The notes: a model not told the origin generated them from the sequence alone. A DNA stretch of 64,000 bases from Eubacteriaceae bacterium (GCA_910574015.1 CAJSYQ010000007.1:50935-114934), one strand, 5' to 3'; counted from the stretch's first letter, positions 17,402-26,983 are shown. Translations and numbers: made by a program.

Positions 17402-19453
17402 TTAATCCTCCCACCCGCTTTTTTCCGAATCCCCCACCGGAATTTCGGATATGTCGTACGAAACTGGTAATCTCCTGTCCCCCGCCAGGGAATTATACTT
17501 TGCAACGATCCGGTCTGCCACCATCCGCCCATTTTCCGCATTGGTATCCATAAGGATCACGATTTGCTGCGCCGCACTGAGACGGGTGGTTACATCGCCC
17601 CGGCGGAGGGAGTGAGTAACTGCCGTCTCCATCAGCATCATACAGTCCTCTATCTTCTCTGGGGGCTCGCTGCCCTCCTCCGTCTCCAGCGACAGCAGTA
17701 TGATCTGCACCTCCTGACAGCTTCTCTCTATATTTCTCACGATAAACTGATAGATATAGGTAAAACGGTCATATTCCACCAGATAGGCGCCCTTCCGGAA
17801 TTTGCGCTCAGTCACCTGAGAAAGAATCTGGGGCAGCTTCATCTGATCCTCCAGCAGATGGGCATTTCTGTCATCGAAGGACATGTGGGAATAGAGATAA
17901 TAATCGTCCTTCCCATTGTTCTTTACAAAGTACAGCGCCTTATCGGCATATCCGTACAACGACTCGCAGGTCACCTCGCTGCTCCCCACATATTTGGTAA
18001 ATACCCCGATGGAAACAGAGCATTTATCATAGCCCAGCTCGGATCGTTTCAGCTTAAAGAGCCGTATAATATTTTCCGCCCGCTGCCGGATCACATGATC
18101 CTTATCCATTCCCGGAAAGAAGATGGCAAATTCATCTCCTCCCATGCGGCAGACATAGTCATTTTCCCTTGTATTTTCTTTCAGGACATTGGCAAACTCA
18201 AGGATCAGGGTATCGCCTGCCGCATGTCCATAAGTATCATTAACATATTTAAAGTTATCCAGATCCATCATAAAAAAGGTGCCGTGGGCATTGGGTTTCA
18301 TCAGGCAGGCATTGATCTTCCCCTCAAAATAGTTGCGGGTCAGAAAGCCCGTCAGGGAATCCTTCTCCAGCTCATTCTGGATCTCATGTACCGTCTCGGT
18401 AAACACATCCCGCAGAAGCTTTCCAATCTCGCCAAGCCGCTCCTTTGATTCGAAGTTCTGCTCTGCATTCTTCTCATCGATCACCAGCCCCTCTTCCAGC
18501 AGTTCCATCAGGGCGTCAACGATCTCCGGATCAAACTGGCTTCCCCTTCCGGTCAGCAGCTCCTCCTTTACCTGTTCCGGCGGCATCTTGTTCCGGTATG
18601 CGCGGTTGGATACCATGGCCTCATAGGCATCCGCCACCGCAATGATCCGGGCGATCTTCGGTATATCCTGCCCCGCCAGGCCATCGTAGCCCCTGCCGTC
18701 ATAATGCTCGTGATGATACCGGACCCCCTCCGCCACGCCTGGGATAAAATTCGTATCCTTCACCATCTCACTGCCGATCACCGTATGCTTCTTGATGAGT
18801 TCATATTCTTCTTCCGTCAGTTCCGACGTTTTATTGAGGATCGCATCCTCCACTGCAATATTGCCAATGTCGTGGAGCAGCGCCACATAGTACAGATCCT
18901 CCACACGCTTCTCGTCCCAGCCGAGCTTTCTGGCTATCTCACAGCAGCACAGCGCCACACGGATGGTACGGCCGTCGGCATACCGGTCCTTGGCGTCTAT
19001 GGCGTGGGCGATGGTCATAACCGACTGCAGGGAGATCTGATCCATCTGCTCTTCCTTGTGCTCTACCCTCCTGTGCAGTCCGGCAAGCTCCAGTGTTTTG
19101 TCCACACGCAGCTGTACCACCGCATCCGGCACAGGTTTTATGATCAGGTCAGCCGCCCCGGCCCGGAGTCCTCTTGCACCATCCGCACCCTGCCCGCTGT
19201 CCAAAAGCAGGATAACCGGAATATCCGCATATTTAGGATCCGATTTCCATCCCTGCAGGGTCGGGATACAGCCGCCCTCTCCCATATCTCCGTTTAATAA
19301 AATAAGTTCAGGACTCTCTTTTCTAAGAAAATCCCAGGCTCCCCCACAATCTTCCTCTATATGAACGCAATATTTCTTACCCAGAATCTTTTCTATATAC
19401 CGGCTCTCTTCTTTCTGGGCATCAACCAGTAAAATAATTGGTTTACCTGCCAT
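17402..19453 (-). CDS. Degenerate receiver + HD-GYP + GGDEF c-di-GMP protein
   Basis: A 683-residue cytoplasmic protein. Residues 1-125 are a receiver-like domain in which the phosphoacceptor position is Asn54 (LLNGDMGE) rather than Asp. Residues ~140-330 are HD-GYP with HDIGN and HHEHYDGRGYDGL, a c-di-GMP phosphodiesterase. Residues ~365-520 are a GGDEF domain with intact RMGGDEFAIFF and DLDNFKYVNDTYGH, a diguanylate cyclase. The last ~150 residues look like a second, degenerate cyclase fold (MMLMETAVTHSLRRGDVTTRLSAAQQIVILM). Both activities may be present. It starts 18 bases after the methyltransferase gene, with AAAGGAG nine bases before ATG. Confidence 0.92.
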   Translation of the reverse strand: MAGKPIILLVDAQKEESRYIEKILGKKYCVHIEEDCGGAWDFLRKESPELILLNGDMGEGGCIPTLQGWKSDPKYADIPVILLLDSGQGADGARGLRAGAADLIIKPVPDAVVQLRVDKTLELAGLHRRVEHKEEQMDQISLQSVMTIAHAIDAKDRYADGRTIRVALCCCEIARKLGWDEKRVEDLYYVALLHDIGNIAVEDAILNKTSELTEEEYELIKKHTVIGSEMVKDTNFIPGVAEGVRYHHEHYDGRGYDGLAGQDIPKIARIIAVADAYEAMVSNRAYRNKMPPEQVKEELLTGRGSQFDPEIVDALMELLEEGLVIDEKNAEQNFESKERLGEIGKLLRDVFTETVHEIQNELEKDSLTGFLTRNYFEGKINACLMKPNAHGTFFMMDLDNFKYVNDTYGHAAGDTLILEFANVLKENTRENDYVCRMGGDEFAIFFPGMDKDHVIRQRAENIIRLFKLKRSELGYDKCSVSIGVFTKYVGSSEVTCESLYGYADKALYFVKNNGKDDYYLYSHMSFDDRNAHLLEDQMKLPQILSQVTERKFRKGAYLVEYDRFTYIYQFIVRNIERSCQEVQIILLSLETEEGSEPPEKIEDCMMLMETAVTHSLRRGDVTTRLSAAQQIVILMDTNAENGRMVADRIVAKYNSLAGDRRLPVSYDISEIPVGDSEKSGWED

Positions 19454-19471
19454 AATATCAAGCTCCTTTGA

Positions 19472-20614
19472 TTAACTATCCTGTAATAGCCGTTCTAAAG
19501 TACCATGAAGATCCATACTGTCGCAAAGCCTGTTATATGAATCCGTTTTCGGCGGTCTCCTGTCCCGATAGACCGCCCTTATCAACAGATTCTTAGGTGT
19601 ATGTTCCATGTCAATAAACTCGAGAATCTGTACCTCGTATCCTTGCTGCTCCAGCAGCTCCGCCCGAAGCCCGTCCGTCATCAGAGCGGCGATCCGCTCT
19701 TTCAGAATGCCATATTTCAGAACCGGTTCCAACAACCCGCTGGAGATCTGCCGATTCAACTCGTGCTGGCAGCAGGGCACAGACAAGATCACCCTCGCTC
19801 CCCACCGCACTGCCTTATCCAGCGCAAAATCCGTAGCTGTGTCACAGGCATGCAGGGTGACCACCATATCCACCTGATCTGCCCCCTCGAAAGAAGCGAT
19901 GTCCCCCTGAAGAAAGGTCAGATCTTCATATGCAAATTTGTGCGCCAGCCTGCTGCATGTATCGATCACATCCTTCTTCAGATCAAGACCGATCATACAG
20001 ACGTCATATCCGTTCATTATCTTCAGATAGTAATACATGGCAAATGTCAGGTAAGATTTACCGCAGCCAAAATCAATTACCGTAATCCTCCGGTCCTTTG
20101 GCAGAACCGGGAGCACATCTCTTACAAATTCCAGAAAACGATTGATCTGACGGAATTTTTTTTGTTTTTTATCTATGATCTTCCCGGATTCCGTCTGGAC
20201 GCCCAGTTCCACCAGAAAGGGAATCCTTTCATTTTGAGGCAGGATATATTTCTTTCTTCGGTTATGATCCAGATCGATTTTCCTGAAATTCTCCCACGGC
20301 CGTTTTTTGATATTGGCTTTCCCCTTTTTGCTCACCAGCACAGAGTACTGGCAGTCCTCCCTGTATATCTCCATCTGCTTATAACTGTCTGGAAAAAGTG
20401 ATATTATGTACTGTACCGCTTCCGCTTTCCCGAAATTTTTGTGAAATACCTGATTATTTTGATATTCCTCCAGCTGGAACCAGAGACTTCCTCTCTCCCG
20501 GTACGGCCTGGCCACGATCTTCTCTGACAGTTCCGTTCTTCTCCTGTTGCTGATGATCATCCGGGATAAATGTTCATCCATGCACTGGGTCAGCAGTTCC
20601 GCTAATCTCTCCAT
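19472..20614 (-). CDS. Class I SAM-dependent methyltransferase
   Basis: A 380-residue protein. The N-terminal ~170 residues are a basic domain (RRRTELSEKIVARPY, KKGKANIKKRPWENF) that may bind RNA; the C-terminal half is a Rossmann methyltransferase with motif I VIDFGCGKSYLTFA, the acidic motif IGLDLKKDVI, and VTLHACDTATDFAL followed by SVPCCQHEL, as in the Methyltransf_32 (GSTCD-like) group. Substrate unknown, possibly rRNA or tRNA. Start taken at 20614 with GAGG about seven bases upstream rather than at 20626. Confidence 0.8.
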   Translation of the reverse strand: MERLAELLTQCMDEHLSRMIISNRRRTELSEKIVARPYRERGSLWFQLEEYQNNQVFHKNFGKAEAVQYIISLFPDSYKQMEIYREDCQYSVLVSKKGKANIKKRPWENFRKIDLDHNRRKKYILPQNERIPFLVELGVQTESGKIIDKKQKKFRQINRFLEFVRDVLPVLPKDRRITVIDFGCGKSYLTFAMYYYLKIMNGYDVCMIGLDLKKDVIDTCSRLAHKFAYEDLTFLQGDIASFEGADQVDMVVTLHACDTATDFALDKAVRWGARVILSVPCCQHELNRQISSGLLEPVLKYGILKERIAALMTDGLRAELLEQQGYEVQILEFIDMEHTPKNLLIRAVYRDRRPPKTDSYNRLCDSMDLHGTLERLLQDS

Positions 20615-20632
20615 CACAATCCTCATACGAAC

Positions 20633-20662
20633 TCAACGGCGCCAAATTGAATACGCCGTTGA
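20633..20662 (-). repeat. Hairpin upstream of methyltransferase gene
   Basis: A perfect nine-base stem (TCAACGGCG / CGCCGTTGA) with a 12-base loop ends 18 bases before the methyltransferase start. No U-tract follows. It may be a regulatory or processing hairpin in the intergenic RNA. Confidence 0.5.
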
Positions 20663-20672
20663 ATTACAATGG

Positions 20673-20708
20673 CTGCCGCACCAGCATAAGAAAACGCTGG
20701 TACGACAG
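20673..20708 (-). terminator. Hairpin after the carboxyltransferase gene, without U-tract
   Basis: Arms at 20673-20685 (CTGCCGCACCAGC) and 20696-20708 pair over 13 positions with two G-T wobbles and a ten-base loop, 23 bases beyond the carboxyltransferase stop. It would end the decarboxylase operon, but lacks a T-run, so termination may be inefficient or it may serve as a 3'-end stabiliser. Confidence 0.4.
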
Positions 20709-20730
20709 TCCCTATTATCTTTATAAAATC

Positions 20731-22143
20731 CTATACCGGATACACCTGATTCTCCTTATCTGCCAGTGTGGCATCCACCTTTGTCCTCTGCGCCTCACGG
20801 TACTTAAAGAAATCTGTTGCCACCTGTGGGAACAGTGCATAAGAAAGAACATCCTCATCCTGCTGTTTCCACTGGGTCATCTCTGCCTCCAGCTTCTCAA
20901 GCTGGGGCTCCAGCAGATCCGCCGGGCGGCAGGTAATGGGTTCCACATCACCGATACATTTTTTCTGAACCTCTGGGTCAAAAGGTTTAACGGTCTGTCC
21001 AAACTCCCCGGAGAGAAGCTTCTTCGACTCCTTCGTCACCATCTTATAGCGCTCACCGGCCACGACATTCAGCACAGCCTGGGTTCCCACGATCTGGGAA
21101 GAGGGGGTAACCAGCGGTGGCTCGCCGAAATCCTTCCTCACCCGCGGCACTTCCTCCAGCACTTCTTCGTATTTGTCCTCCTGCCCCATCTCTTTCAGCT
21201 GGGAAACAAGGTTCGAGAGCATGCCTCCCGGCACCTGGTAACGAAGTGTATTGATATTTACACCGAGCACCTTCGTATTCATCAGACCGCTTTCCAGAGC
21301 CTCCTCCCGCATCGGACGGAAATAGTCTCCGATCTCTGCCAGAAGATTCTGATCCAGGCCAGTATCATATGGCGTGCCCCGGAAGGTCTCCACCATAACC
21401 TCCGTTGCCGGCTGGCTGGTGCCAAGGGCAAAGGGACTCATGGCCGTATCTATAATATCACAGCCCGCTTCCACTGCCTTCATATATGTCATGGCAGCCA
21501 CACCAGAGGTGTAATGAGTATGCAGGTCGATGGGAATGTCCACTGCCTCCTTCAGAGCCGTCACCAGCTCCGTGGCCTGATACGGCGTCAGAAGCCCTGC
21601 CATATCTTTAATGCAGAGGGATTTCGCCCCCATATCTTCAATTTCCTTTGCAATGTTCTTCCAGTAATCCATTGTATAGGCATCCCCCAGCGTATAGGAA
21701 AGCGCGATCTGGGCATGGCCCTTCTCCCGGTTTGCCGCCTGTACTGCTGTCTTCAGGTTTCTCATATCGTTCAGACAGTCAAAGATACGTATAATATCGA
21801 TACCATTGGAAATAGATTTCTGTACGAAATATTCTACCACGTCGTCCGCATAGTGGTTATACCCCAGAATATTCTGTCCGCGGAACAGCATCTGGAGCTT
21901 TGTATTTTTGAATCCGTCACGCAGCTTGCGGAGCCGTTCCCATGGATCTTCCTTCAGGAAACGAAGGGACGCGTCAAAAGTAGCGCCGCCCCAGCACTCT
22001 ACTGCATGATAACCTACCCTGTCCATCTTATCGATGATCGGCAGCATCTGCTCCGTCGTCATCCGGGTAGCGATCAGTGACTGATGGGCATCACGCAGAA
22101 TTGTCTCTGTGATCTTGATGGGTCTTTTGGTTGTTTCAGCCAT
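20731..22143 (-). CDS. oadA: Oxaloacetate decarboxylase alpha / pyruvate carboxylase subunit B-type carboxyltransferase
   Basis: A 470-residue carboxyltransferase of the PycB/OadA (transcarboxylase 5S) type, transferring CO2 between oxaloacetate and biotin. The metal and substrate motifs are visible: ETILRDAHQSLIATRM, FRGQNILGYNHY, the carbamylated-Lys motif CIKDMAGLLTP and DLHTHYTSGVAA. The C-terminal biotin domain found in many OadA proteins is absent; a separate carrier protein is encoded at 23389-23778. Last gene of the five-gene operon. Confidence 0.93.
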   Translation of the reverse strand: MAETTKRPIKITETILRDAHQSLIATRMTTEQMLPIIDKMDRVGYHAVECWGGATFDASLRFLKEDPWERLRKLRDGFKNTKLQMLFRGQNILGYNHYADDVVEYFVQKSISNGIDIIRIFDCLNDMRNLKTAVQAANREKGHAQIALSYTLGDAYTMDYWKNIAKEIEDMGAKSLCIKDMAGLLTPYQATELVTALKEAVDIPIDLHTHYTSGVAAMTYMKAVEAGCDIIDTAMSPFALGTSQPATEVMVETFRGTPYDTGLDQNLLAEIGDYFRPMREEALESGLMNTKVLGVNINTLRYQVPGGMLSNLVSQLKEMGQEDKYEEVLEEVPRVRKDFGEPPLVTPSSQIVGTQAVLNVVAGERYKMVTKESKKLLSGEFGQTVKPFDPEVQKKCIGDVEPITCRPADLLEPQLEKLEAEMTQWKQQDEDVLSYALFPQVATDFFKYREAQRTKVDATLADKENQVYPV

Positions 22144-22204
22144 TTATATATATCCTCCTTACAAATTCTAATCATCTTGTTCGAAATTCCAGACGGATCT
22201 GTTC

Positions 22205-23323
22205 TTAGACACCGAAAATTGCCATAAACACACCCGCTGCCACGGCAGTACCGATAACGCCGGCCACGTTGGGTCCCATGGCATGCATCAGAAGGAAATT
22301 GGTTGGATCGGCCTCCGCTCCCACCTTCTGCGATACCCTGGCCGCCATAGGAACCGCCGAAACACCAGCAGAACCGATCAACGGATTTACCTTGCCCTTG
22401 GTTGCAATACACATCAGCTTGCCGAACAGCACGCCGGCCGCCGTACCTACGGCAAATGCCACCAGGCCCAGTACGACGATCTTAAGTGTATCCACCTGAA
22501 TGAAGTTAGCCCCGCTGGTCTTTGCTCCTACGGAAGTCCCCAGCAGAATAACCACGATGTACATCATAGCATTGGAGGCTGTCTCGGAAAGCTGTTTTAC
22601 CACGCCAGACTCCTTAAAAAGATTCCCTAACATCAGCATACCTACAAGGGGTGCTGTCGTCGGCAGGATCATACATACCACTACAGTTACCACGATAGGA
22701 AACAGGATTCTTTCCAGCTTAGACACCGGACGAAGCTGTTCCATCTTAATCTCCCTCTCCTTCTTTGAAGTCAAAAGCTTCATGATAGGCGGCTGGATAA
22801 TGGGCACCAGTGACATATAGGAATAAGCTGCCACGGCGATCGGCCCCATAAGATCTGTCTGTCCCAGCTTGCCCGCCAGGAAGATCGATGTCGGGCCGTC
22901 CGCACCGCCGATAATCGAGATTGCCGCCGCTGCCTTGCCGTTGAATCCCATAAGGATCGCCAGCAGATAGGCACCGAAAATACCAAACTGCGCAGCCGCA
23001 CCCAGAAGAAAGCTCTTGGGATTGGCGATCAGCGGACCAAAGTCCGTCATAGCTCCCACGCCCATGAAGATCAGGGACGGCAGGATACTCCACTCATCCA
23101 GCAGGAAGAAGTAGGACAGCAATCCCCCTTCATTCATTATATCTGGATAAATATTTACCAGCAGCATACCAAAAGCGATGGGGACGAGCAAAAGGGGCTC
23201 ATACCCTTTCTTGATCGCCAGATACAGGAATACAAAGGCAACCAGGATCATAACATAACTGCGCCAATCCAGGGTACCATTGAAAAATGCTGTCTGGTCA
23301 ATAAGATTTTGTAATACTTCCAT
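22205..23323 (-). CDS. oadB: Na+-translocating decarboxylase beta subunit
   Basis: A 372-residue polytopic membrane protein of the OadB/GcdB/MmdB family, which decarboxylates carboxybiotin and pumps Na+ outward. Recognisable parts are [16 protein letters not shown], the conserved [10 protein letters not shown] loop, the second-half [16 protein letters not shown] segment and [17 protein letters not shown]. Length is typical. It provides the ion pump for whichever carboxyltransferase loads the biotin carrier. Confidence 0.96.
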   Translation of the reverse strand: MEVLQNLIDQTAFFNGTLDWRSYVMILVAFVFLYLAIKKGYEPLLLVPIAFGMLLVNIYPDIMNEGGLLSYFFLLDEWSILPSLIFMGVGAMTDFGPLIANPKSFLLGAAAQFGIFGAYLLAILMGFNGKAAAAISIIGGADGPTSIFLAGKLGQTDLMGPIAVAAYSYMSLVPIIQPPIMKLLTSKKEREIKMEQLRPVSKLERILFPIVVTVVVCMILPTTAPLVGMLMLGNLFKESGVVKQLSETASNAMMYIVVILLGTSVGAKTSGANFIQVDTLKIVVLGLVAFAVGTAAGVLFGKLMCIATKGKVNPLIGSAGVSAVPMAARVSQKVGAEADPTNFLLMHAMGPNVAGVIGTAVAAGVFMAIFGV

Positions 23324-23388
23324 CTTAATTACCTCCGGTCATGGTGATGTCCGCGCGAGCAGACATGTTAGTTTTCTTAGAATTCATA

Positions 23389-23778
23389 TCAGTCCATCGT
23401 AGCTAATACATCCCCGGACTCAACCATTGCCCCGGAGGCTACATTGATGCTGGCAACCTTGCCGTCCTGAGGTGCAACTACCTCGTTCTCCATCTTCATT
23501 GCCTCCAAAAGAAGGATCACATCACCCTTTTTCACTTCCTGTCCTACAGAAGCCTTGACAGAAAGAATCTTGCCCGGCATTGGTGCCAGAATCTCAACAG
23601 AGCCTGCACTGCCTGCCGCAGGAGCCGCTGCCGGAACTGGTGCCGGCGCAGGTGCTGCGGCTGGTGCAGGTGCTGCCACTGGCGCAGATGCTGTGGCTGC
23701 CGGGGCAGAAGCGCCCCCCTTTTCTTCCACGGTTACATCATAAACACTGCCATTTACTGTAATTGTATAACTTTTCAT
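23389..23778 (-). CDS. Biotin carboxyl carrier protein
   Basis: A 129-residue carrier: short N-terminal domain (SYTITVNGSVYDVTVEE), an Ala/Pro-rich flexible linker (about residues 25-57), and a biotinyl domain with the LEAMKMENE motif, the biotinylated Lys being residue 95. It shuttles CO2 between a carboxyltransferase and the membrane beta subunit, like the 1.3S subunit of transcarboxylase or MmdC. Located between the delta-type subunit and oadB. Confidence 0.95.
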   Translation of the reverse strand: MKSYTITVNGSVYDVTVEEKGGASAPAATASAPVAAPAPAAAPAPAPVPAAAPAAGSAGSVEILAPMPGKILSVKASVGQEVKKGDVILLLEAMKMENEVVAPQDGKVASINVASGAMVESGDVLATMD

Positions 23779-23797
23779 GAATCAAATCCTCCTTCGA

Positions 23798-24187
23798 TCA
23801 ATTAGATAATATACGTTTTTTTATAGAACGGATCACCAGTCCGTCCGCTGCCACCGGAGTACCGGTCTCTTCCGTCATCTGTGCCGCTGCCGCCGCCGCG
23901 ATCACTGCGATAAGCTGTCTGTCATCCGGGGCCGCCGTCTCTTTTGCCGCCGGAGCCGCCGTCTCTTTTGCCGCCGGAGCCGCCGCCTTTGCGGCAGGTG
24001 CCGCCGGAGCCGCGGGTTTTGTCACTGTCTCCGCCTTCTTTTCCCTGTTCATCAGTTTCGGAATAAACTTAAAAAGATATATAATGAATGAGATCAGAAT
24101 CAGAACAACAAACACAGTACCCATACCAATTCCGGTATTGATCAGCGCCTCAGACATAGTCGTAACCTCAGTTACTGCTTCTGCCAT
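23798..24187 (-). CDS. Decarboxylase gamma/delta-type small membrane subunit
   Basis: A 129-residue OadG/MmdD-like subunit: one N-terminal membrane helix (GMGTVFVVLILISFIIYLF, about 21-40), then an Ala/Pro/Lys linker with repeated AAPAAKET units, and a conserved short C-terminal part (QLIAVIAAAAAAQM...IRSIKKR). It anchors the carboxyltransferase to the beta subunit. The linker repeat is also exact at DNA level (23931-23978). Confidence 0.88.
   Translation of the reverse strand: MAEAVTEVTTMSEALINTGIGMGTVFVVLILISFIIYLFKFIPKLMNREKKAETVTKPAAPAAPAAKAAAPAAKETAAPAAKETAAPDDRQLIAVIAAAAAAQMTEETGTPVAADGLVIRSIKKRILSN
23931..23978. repeat. Tandem 24-bp duplication in linker coding sequence
   Basis: Two identical adjacent 24-base units (23931-23954 and 23955-23978) encode the repeated Ala/Pro/Lys linker of the small decarboxylase subunit. 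The unit length is a multiple of three, so copy-number change would alter linker length without frameshift. Confidence 0.85.
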
Positions 24188-24194
24188 TCTTCCA

Positions 24195-25571
24195 TCACCT
24201 CATTCCAAACATCTGAAGGGCATAGATCAGATGCTTGCGCACCAGATCACCCTCGATAATATTGTCCACATACCCTCTTCTGGCCGCCGCGTCCGCTCCT
24301 GCCTGCAGGGCATCGAATTCCTTCTTCTTCTCTTCCAGTGCCTGTTTTACATCACCGGCCCCCTTGATTTCATCCTCGCAGAGGATCTTTGCTGCCACGG
24401 CAGAATCCATCACGCCGACATTTGCCCTCTCCAGTGCCATCACCAGATCCGCACCGACATGTTTTGAATTCATGGCCACATAAGCGCTGCCATAAGCCTC
24501 CCCTGTGATCACATTGATCTTGGGGACATCTGCACTGGCAAAGGCATATGTCATATCCGCCACCGCCTGGGCTATGGTCTTTTCCTCCTCCAGCGCGGAG
24601 GAATATCCTTTTACATTGGTCAGGGTGATCACTGGAATGCCGAAGGAATCACAGAAGTAAATAAACTGTTCCGCCTTCTTGCACCCGCTGGTAGAAAGAA
24701 CGCCTTCCGCTGAGTTCGCCACGGCCCCAACTGTCACGCCGGCAAGTCTCATAAGGCCGACCACCATTTCTTTGCCATACTCCGCCTTCAGCTCTATAAA
24801 TTTTGTGTCATCTGCAATCTGTGTCAGCGCCGCAGAGGCATCGGAAACATATCCGTCAAAGCCGGTCAGCACACGGTTCAGGTCATCCCCGGGCTCCTCC
24901 ACCGCAGGCACGGCCGCGTTGGCCGGAAGCAGGCGGATAAGTTCGCGGAGCTTCTCCAGCACCTCCTGCTCATTCTGGCACACAATATCCACATTGCCCG
25001 CCTCTGCCTGAAATGCTGCGCTGCTGGTATCCTGCTTTTCCACCCGGTTGCCGTCGATGGCATTCGGTGAATTCACAAACAGCTGTCCATTCTGTGCATC
25101 CATCAGGGTAATGTCACTCAATCGGGACGAGACAGCCACGCCGCCGCCGCAGGCCCCCAGGATCGCACTGATCTGCGGAATAACTCCCGCCGCCTTTACC
25201 TTCGCCATATAAATGTCTCCGAATCCGGCAAGGGCATCCACCGCTTCCTGGACACGGACGCCGGCACAGTCGATCAATCCGATCACCGGTGCCCCGGCCT
25301 TTACGGCCATTTCATACAGAGCTGCGATCTTCTTCGCGTGCATCTCACCGACAGAACCACCCATGGCAGTGACATCCTGACTGTAGACATAAACCAGACT
25401 GGAGTCTACGATACCATAACCAGTGATCACACCATCGGCCGGCACTGCTTTTTCCTGCATATTGAAATCGGTATTTCTCTTTGTAATCAAACCACCGATC
25501 TCAACAAAACTGTTTGCATCAACAAGATTCTCAATACGGTCTCTCGCTGATAATGTAACTGAGTTACTCAT
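24195..25571 (-). CDS. mmdA: Acyl-CoA carboxyltransferase (MmdA / transcarboxylase 12S type)
   Basis: A 458-residue carboxyltransferase with paired crotonase-like halves. The first half has SQDVTAMGGSVGEMHAKKI and LGACGGGVAVSS, the second VTLTNVKGYSS and GEAYGSAYVAMNSKH, oxyanion-hole glycines included. Family members act on methylmalonyl-CoA, propionyl-CoA or glutaconyl-CoA. It is somewhat short (typically about 510), mainly through a trimmed N-terminus. First gene of the operon with its own promoter. Acyl-CoA specificity cannot be read from the sequence by eye. Confidence 0.88.
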   Translation of the reverse strand: MSNSVTLSARDRIENLVDANSFVEIGGLITKRNTDFNMQEKAVPADGVITGYGIVDSSLVYVYSQDVTAMGGSVGEMHAKKIAALYEMAVKAGAPVIGLIDCAGVRVQEAVDALAGFGDIYMAKVKAAGVIPQISAILGACGGGVAVSSRLSDITLMDAQNGQLFVNSPNAIDGNRVEKQDTSSAAFQAEAGNVDIVCQNEQEVLEKLRELIRLLPANAAVPAVEEPGDDLNRVLTGFDGYVSDASAALTQIADDTKFIELKAEYGKEMVVGLMRLAGVTVGAVANSAEGVLSTSGCKKAEQFIYFCDSFGIPVITLTNVKGYSSALEEEKTIAQAVADMTYAFASADVPKINVITGEAYGSAYVAMNSKHVGADLVMALERANVGVMDSAVAAKILCEDEIKGAGDVKQALEEKKKEFDALQAGADAAARRGYVDNIIEGDLVRKHLIYALQMFGMR

Positions 25572-25634
25572 TTGCAGTCCTCCACTTTCATAATAGTCAT
25601 ATTTTATGTAAAACTCAAATTTTATCCGATTCTA

Positions 25635-25663
25635 ATTGTAACGCTTTTGGGGGCAAATATCAA
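25635..25663 (-). promoter_or_regulatory. Promoter of decarboxylase operon
   Basis: TTGATA (25663-25658) and TACAAT (25640-25635) with a 17-base spacer, 64 bases before the mmdA start. It faces away from the carboxypeptidase gene. Confidence 0.75.
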
Positions 25664-25679
25664 CCATTTTTTCAGAGAA

Positions 25680-25708
25680 GTAATACTTTTGTGGGCCTCT
25701 CATATAAT
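25680..25708 (+). promoter_or_regulatory. Candidate promoter of D,D-carboxypeptidase gene
   Basis: A consensus TATAAT at 25703-25708 lies 30 bases before the ATG at 25739. The -35 position (25680-25685, GTAATA) is poor, so an activator or weak expression is possible. Confidence 0.45.
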
Positions 25709-25738
25709 GTGTTAATAACGATTCCGGGGTACTTCTAA

Positions 25739-26962
25739 ATGAAACATACGAAATTCCTCTCTATCCTTCTGCTGGCAGTCCTGATCTCGGCCGGGATCTT
25801 CCTGGATCTGCAGGGCCGCTCTTCCCCTTCCGAAGCTCCCGTTTGCCTTCCTGAAAAGGAGATACATATCCCCGCCACAGCCAACGCTCCGGCCACTCCC
25901 ATCCTGAAGGCAAAATACGCCTGTGTCATGGACAGCGGATCCGGCCGTATCCTTTATGGAAAGGAATGCGGTCAGAAGGCCCCCATGGCCAGCACGACAA
26001 AGATCATGACCGCTATCCTCGTACTGGAATCCGGACGCACCGGCGAAACGGTGTGCGCAAGCTCGTATGCCGCCTCCATGCCCAAGGTCCATCTCGGTAT
26101 GCAGAAGGGTTATCAATACAATATGAAAGATCTGCTCTACTCGCTAATGCTGGAATCCCACAATGATTCCGCCGTGGCCATCGCGGAACATATGGCCGGA
26201 TCTGTCCCGGCCTTCGCCGGGCTGATGAATCAGAAAGCCGCCGAACTTGGCATGTCCGACACCCATTTCGTCACTCCCAACGGACTGGATGCAGAGAATC
26301 ACTACAGCACGGCCGCCGATATGTGCCGCCTGGCTTCCTATGCCATACAGAATAAGGAATTCTGTGCGCTGATACAGACAAAGAGCCACCGCTTCACCAC
26401 CATGGACGGAAAACACAGCTATGCCGTAACCAATAAGGACGCCTTTCTCTCCTATTATGACGGAGCCCTCGGGATCAAAACCGGCTTTACCAGCAAAGCT
26501 GGCTACTGCTTCGTAGGTGCCGCCCGCAGAGACAATACAACACTGACAAGCTGCGTCCTGGCCTGCGGATGGCCGCCTAACAAAAGCTTTAAATGGACGG
26601 ACACAAAAAATCTCATGGATTACGGATTCATAAATTATGCCCCTCTCACAATGCCGGTACAGGATCTCACCGCACTGCGGATTCCCGTAGAAGACGGAAA
26701 AAGTGATTTTGTTTCCTGTCAGCAGCCGGATGAGATAAAGACTGTGGCCAGCCGTTCCGAGTCCATCACCGTCGTTTATGAAATCCCGGAAAAACTGTAT
26801 GCCCCGGTCCACACCGACACCCCTGTAGGCAGCATCTCCTTCTATATCAATGATGAGCTTTACTGCAGGGAATCGGTTTTTCCCTCAGAAAGCATTGAAA
26901 AATCCGTTTTTTCTGATACAATAAGGAATGTACTGCAGTTTTGGATGGAAAACTTTGACTGA
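25739..26962 (+). CDS. D-alanyl-D-alanine carboxypeptidase (S11 family)
   Basis: A 407-residue low-molecular-weight penicillin-binding protein that trims the terminal D-Ala of peptidoglycan stem peptides. A signal/anchor segment (LSILLLAVLISAGIFL) comes first; the catalytic Ser-x-x-Lys is STTK in MASTTKIMTA, the second motif is SHN (LESHNDSAVAIAEHM) and the third KTG (GIKTGFTSKAGYC). A C-terminal beta domain follows. DacF/PBP5-like. The ribosome site (GGGG nine bases upstream) is weak. Only one of few plus-strand genes. Confidence 0.94.
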   Translation: MKHTKFLSILLLAVLISAGIFLDLQGRSSPSEAPVCLPEKEIHIPATANAPATPILKAKYACVMDSGSGRILYGKECGQKAPMASTTKIMTAILVLESGRTGETVCASSYAASMPKVHLGMQKGYQYNMKDLLYSLMLESHNDSAVAIAEHMAGSVPAFAGLMNQKAAELGMSDTHFVTPNGLDAENHYSTAADMCRLASYAIQNKEFCALIQTKSHRFTTMDGKHSYAVTNKDAFLSYYDGALGIKTGFTSKAGYCFVGAARRDNTTLTSCVLACGWPPNKSFKWTDTKNLMDYGFINYAPLTMPVQDLTALRIPVEDGKSDFVSCQQPDEIKTVASRSESITVVYEIPEKLYAPVHTDTPVGSISFYINDELYCRESVFPSESIEKSVFSDTIRNVLQFWMENFD

Positions 26963-26983
26963 TCAAATTTTTTCAAAAAGGGC

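Noticed and set aside
23628..23710. Repetitive Ala/Pro-coding sequence as a CRISPR or minisatellite
   Set aside because: It is the flexible linker of the biotin carrier, with no regular spacers.
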